DNA from: CAZSAA01 sp964604915
GTDB lineage: Bacteria > Patescibacteriota > Patescibacteriia > Patescibacteriales > UBA12465
NCBI GenBank assembly: GCA_964604915.1
Contig: CAZSAA010000029.1
Location: forward strand, 1-8,097
Direction: 5' to 3'
Length of the DNA: 8,097 bases
The notes below the pieces were generated by a model that was given only the letters and a program-made list of their open reading frames with translations, searched no databases and had not been told where the DNA came from. Of the stretch, positions 6,004-8,097 are shown one piece after another. The position numbers and the translations under genes were made by a program. How positions within the stretch are numbered: position 1 is the first letter of the stretch; every line of letters begins with the position of its first letter.

Positions 6004-6603
6004 ATGAAAATAGATTTTGAACTGCCGAAAGATAATAAATACCATCAATTTTGCCCCCTTTGCCATTCAGAAAGAATCAATAGGATTTTTGAAGATAAAA
6101 AAACTTTCTATAAGTGCGATGATTGCGGCAAAGTTTCTCCTAGGATGATCGTAATAGATCCCCAGATAATTTGGTGGGTAGATGATGCAAAAGAGTATTG
6201 GCACGAGAGCGTCGGCGTCTTTGTGTTTAATAAGGAGAATAAGGCTTTATTTTTCGAACGGATCATTTATCCATTCGCTTGGACAATTCCCTCCGGGCAC
6301 CTTGATATTAAAGAGAGTCCTGATGACGCCGTAAGGCGTGAGCTCTTTGAAGAAGTCGCGCTTAGGGCAGATGAGCTAAAGCTATTTGTTGAAGAGGATA
6401 TTATCGGCGATGAGTGCAGGCGTGGAGCCGATAATCACAGATGGCATTTATATGTGGCAAAGACGGATTATCTCGATACTATTAAAATAAATGATGAAGG
6501 AGTCAGACCTGTTTGGCTATCCATTGATGAGGCGCTTGGTAAAGAGTTAACTTATCCGGTTAAATTCTTTATAAATAAATATGGTCATTCTTTATATTTA
6601 TGA
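6004..6603 (+). CDS. Zinc-ribbon Nudix hydrolase
   Basis: This 199-residue protein has two parts. Residues 17-41 form a zinc ribbon (C17-x2-C20 and C38-x2-C41). A Nudix domain follows from about 65. Its Nudix box (98-120) carries G98, E104, R112, E113, E116 and E117 in GX5EX7REUXEEXGU register, so the metal-binding glutamates are present. The Gly near the end of the box is replaced by Ala119 (EEVAL). Nudix enzymes hydrolyse nucleoside diphosphates linked to another group; the substrate cannot be read from this sequence. NADH pyrophosphatase NudC also has a zinc ribbon, but its SQPWPFPxS signature is absent, so I do not assign it. The gene is visibly more AT-rich than its neighbours: sampled 60-base lines give about 20-45% GC, against about 48-58% in ruvB. 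It has its own promoter and stands alone between two operons, which suggests horizontal acquisition. Confidence 0.9.
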   Translation: MKIDFELPKDNKYHQFCPLCHSERINRIFEDKKTFYKCDDCGKVSPRMIVIDPQIIWWVDDAKEYWHESVGVFVFNKENKALFFERIIYPFAWTIPSGHLDIKESPDDAVRRELFEEVALRADELKLFVEEDIIGDECRRGADNHRWHLYVAKTDYLDTIKINDEGVRPVWLSIDEALGKELTYPVKFFINKYGHSLYL

Positions 6604-6766
6604 GCTTTGAATCATTAGCAACATATTTTGTTTAGGAACGTCTCCTCACTATACTTTATTAGTTCCCATTTCCTTTAATCCTGGGTACCTTTATTTTTTT
6701 ATCATTTTGTGTTAATATATGGCAGTCCGCGTTGCGTTTATCGCAACTAAAGACTAATTTTATTTT
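6604..6766 (+). promoter_or_regulatory. Intergenic region and leader of lepB with several weak promoter candidates
   Basis: No gene is visible here. Candidate -10 elements are TATACT (6650-6655, five of six, with TTGTTT 16 bp upstream) and an extended -10, TG at 6710-6711 then TAATAT at 6713-6718, identical over 10 bases to that of the helicase gene. A third, weak pair, TTGCGT (6732-6737) and TAATTT (6755-6760) with 17 bp between, would start exactly at the lepB ATG. The first two would give leaders of roughly 105 and 42 nt. A T-rich stretch (6690-6700) lacks a convincing stem, so I see no terminator for the Nudix gene. Confidence 0.4.
6731..6747 (+). other. Perfect hairpin in the lepB 5' leader
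   Basis: GTTGCG (6731-6736) and CGCAAC (6742-6747) pair perfectly across a 5-base loop (TTTAT). It lies 19 bases before the lepB ATG and inside the transcript if the TAATAT promoter at 6713 is used. It could affect mRNA stability or start-site access, or be a regulator site. No T-tract follows at once, so it is not a terminator. Confidence 0.35.
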
Positions 6767-7333
6767 ATGTTTAAGAAATTTTTCTTATTTATTTGGGAAT
6801 TTGCCAAGGTAGCGGCTATATCTCTAGCAATAATCATCCCGGTCCGCTATTTCTTGATCCAACCTTTCTATGTCAAAGGCGCTTCGATGGAACCTAATTT
6901 CCATGATAGGGAATATCTGATAATCAATGAGATAGGTTACCGTCTCGGCGAACCGCAGCGAGGTGAAGTAGTTGTCTTCCGCTATCCCAAGGACCCCCAG
7001 GAATATTTCATCAAGCGTATCATCGGCTTGCCGGGAGAGGAAGTAAAAATAAAGGATGGGCAAGTTTCTATATATAATGATGAGAATCCGGACGGGCTCG
7101 TCCTCAAGGAGGAATATCTCGGCAACGGTACCCCGACCATCGCTAACAGCGAGGATCGTGTAAAGTTGTCCGATGATGAGTATTTCGTCTTGGGGGACAA
7201 TCGCACCGCCTCCCTTGATTCACGGGTATTTGGACCTTTGAACCGTAGTTTTATAATCGGCAAAGTATGGTGGCGTGGCTGGCCGTTGGCGCGGATGACC
7301 GTCTTCAATCAGGAAGACTTGCCTCAGTATTAA
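6767..7333 (+). CDS. lepB: Signal peptidase I
   Basis: Type I signal peptidase cleaves signal peptides from proteins exported by Sec or Tat, at the outer face of the cytoplasmic membrane. The 188 residues begin with one membrane segment (about 11-31) after a short basic N-terminus. The extracytoplasmic catalytic domain follows, with the Ser40 nucleophile (GASMEPNF, 38-45), the general base Lys83 (FIKRIIGLPGE, 81-91), the GDNR motif (143-146) and SLDSRVFGP (149-157). The length and single anchor fit the short Gram-positive/SipS-like type rather than the longer Escherichia coli form. It is followed after 4 nt by hisS and is probably the first gene of that unit. No Shine-Dalgarno sequence precedes the ATG (TTTTATTTTATG). 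Confidence 0.97.
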   Translation: MFKKFFLFIWEFAKVAAISLAIIIPVRYFLIQPFYVKGASMEPNFHDREYLIINEIGYRLGEPQRGEVVVFRYPKDPQEYFIKRIIGLPGEEVKIKDGQVSIYNDENPDGLVLKEEYLGNGTPTIANSEDRVKLSDDEYFVLGDNRTASLDSRVFGPLNRSFIIGKVWWRGWPLARMTVFNQEDLPQY

Positions 7334-7337
7334 TCAT

Positions 7338-8097
7338 ATGCCTAAACAGAAAAAAGAAATGATAGATAAGAACGCTCCTAAGAAAACAGAAAAGCGTCCG
7401 ACCAAACTGCCGGATCGGATTTTGGGTACCAAAGATGTCATGGCGGCTGAAGGGCGTTTCTGGGACTTCGTCCAGAAAAAAGCCCAGGATATCGCTAAGG
7501 GATACAGCTTCTATCACGTTAAGACGCCGATTATCGAGAGTGCTGATTTGTATAAGAAAGCGTTACGAGAAGAATCGGGCAAAGACATGTATCACTTGGA
7601 ATGTGAACGTGGCGAGAAAGGGGTATTGCGTCCAGAAATGACCCAAGGCATTATGCGCGCCTATTTCCAGCAGCCGGTAGAGGTAGGCCAATCCCTGCCG
7701 CCTTTGCGCTCTTTCTCGATTGGCCCAGTTTTTCGAAAAGAACGCTTGCAGAACGGATATTTCCGGGAGTTTACCCAGTTTGATCTGGAGATTATCGGCG
7801 AGAATCAGCCGATGTCCGAAGCAATTTTATTGGTAGCGGCGGTAAATTTTTTCCGCGAATTGCATATCAACGTCCAAGTGCAGATAAATAGCTTGGGACA
7901 GGCAGATTGCCGGAAAGAATATGCCAAGCACCTAGCCGAATTCTATAAGGAACGCGGACGCAAATCCAAGATTTGTAATAATTGTAAGAAGAATTTGCTC
8001 AAGAGCCCCCTAGCTATGCTTGATTGCCATGAAGAGGAGTGTGTCAAGATGAAGCTCGAAGCGCCGCAAATCGCTGACTATTGGTCGGACGAGAGCC
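7338..8097 (+). CDS. hisS: Histidyl-tRNA synthetase, 5' part (cut by window end)
   Basis: HisRS charges tRNA-His with histidine. The window holds 253 codons of an expected 420 or more; the rest lies beyond the right edge. After a lysine-rich extension of about 25 residues come RILGTKDV (27-34, aligned with the family's RGxxD region), motif 1 (KTPIIES, 62-68), LRPEMTQG (97-104) and motif 2 (VFRKERLQNGYFREFTQFDLE, 131-151, with the FRxER arginine). Next are EIIG, NSLG (184-187) and the segment ending in DYWSDES (247-253), aligned with DYLDEES of the Escherichia coli enzyme. The later histidine-specific motif is not included. The loop before KDMY is about 3 residues shorter than in E. coli, where GEVTDVVEKEMY stands. 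Four cysteines (C213, C216, C230, C235) are spaced like a zinc site. The first ATG (7338), 4 nt after lepB, was chosen; Met8 is a possible alternative. No Shine-Dalgarno sequence is seen. Confidence 0.96.
   Translation, partial: MPKQKKEMIDKNAPKKTEKRPTKLPDRILGTKDVMAAEGRFWDFVQKKAQDIAKGYSFYHVKTPIIESADLYKKALREESGKDMYHLECERGEKGVLRPEMTQGIMRAYFQQPVEVGQSLPPLRSFSIGPVFRKERLQNGYFREFTQFDLEIIGENQPMSEAILLVAAVNFFRELHINVQVQINSLGQADCRKEYAKHLAEFYKERGRKSKICNNCKKNLLKSPLAMLDCHEEECVKMKLEAPQIADYWSDES

Noticed and set aside
6635..6666. GGAAC/GTTCC inverted repeat between the Nudix gene and lepB
   Set aside because: Only 5 bp of stem with a loop of more than 20 bases and no T-tract; too weak to call a terminator or operator.
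6675..6700. GGTACC followed by a T-rich run as a terminator for the Nudix gene
   Set aside because: The palindrome has no room for a loop and no longer stem forms around it, so the T-run alone is not enough.

Overview
The window is a compact stretch of bacterial chromosome with seven genes, all on the + strand, covering nearly all of its length. In order: a UvrD/Rep-type helicase fused to a RecB/Cas4-like iron-sulfur nuclease; a SanA/YdcF-family (DUF218) membrane-anchored protein; the Holliday-junction motor RuvB; the queuosine enzyme QueA; a zinc-ribbon Nudix hydrolase; signal peptidase I (LepB); and the first 253 codons of histidyl-tRNA synthetase (HisS), cut by the window end. I found no phage genes, transposases, CRISPR arrays, tRNAs or rRNAs.

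Organism: the tight packing, the small single-polypeptide helicase-nuclease in place of RecBCD/AddAB, and start sites with no Shine-Dalgarno sequence but with promoters almost touching the ATG suggest a member of the Candidate Phyla Radiation (Patescibacteria, perhaps a Parcubacteria-type lineage). This is inference from style, not from a diagnostic marker gene. TGA ends two genes and conserved glycines are encoded by GGN, so the standard bacterial code is used and UGA=Gly lineages (Gracilibacteria, Absconditabacteria) are unlikely.

Layout: bases 1-184 hold a strong stem-loop with T-tract (terminator, possibly bidirectional), a 29-base imperfect palindrome and a promoter. The genes then fall into four likely transcription units: helicase-nuclease + sanA (3 nt gap), ruvB + queA (2 nt gap), the Nudix gene alone, and lepB + hisS (4 nt gap). 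Three units (helicase, ruvB, Nudix) have sigma-70-like elements placed so that the predicted transcription start falls on or within about 3 nt of the ATG, implying leaderless mRNAs. The lepB unit has a longer leader carrying a small perfect hairpin.

Function: the helicase-nuclease and RuvB would both serve recombinational repair (end processing and branch migration). QueA and HisS serve tRNA modification and charging. LepB and the SanA-like protein act at the membrane. Most genes look like ordinary housekeeping. The less ordinary points are the leaderless-promoter pattern, a Leu in place of the usual Arg in the RuvB GATTR motif, the AT-rich Nudix gene behind a 14-base tandem repeat, and the palindrome ahead of the helicase.
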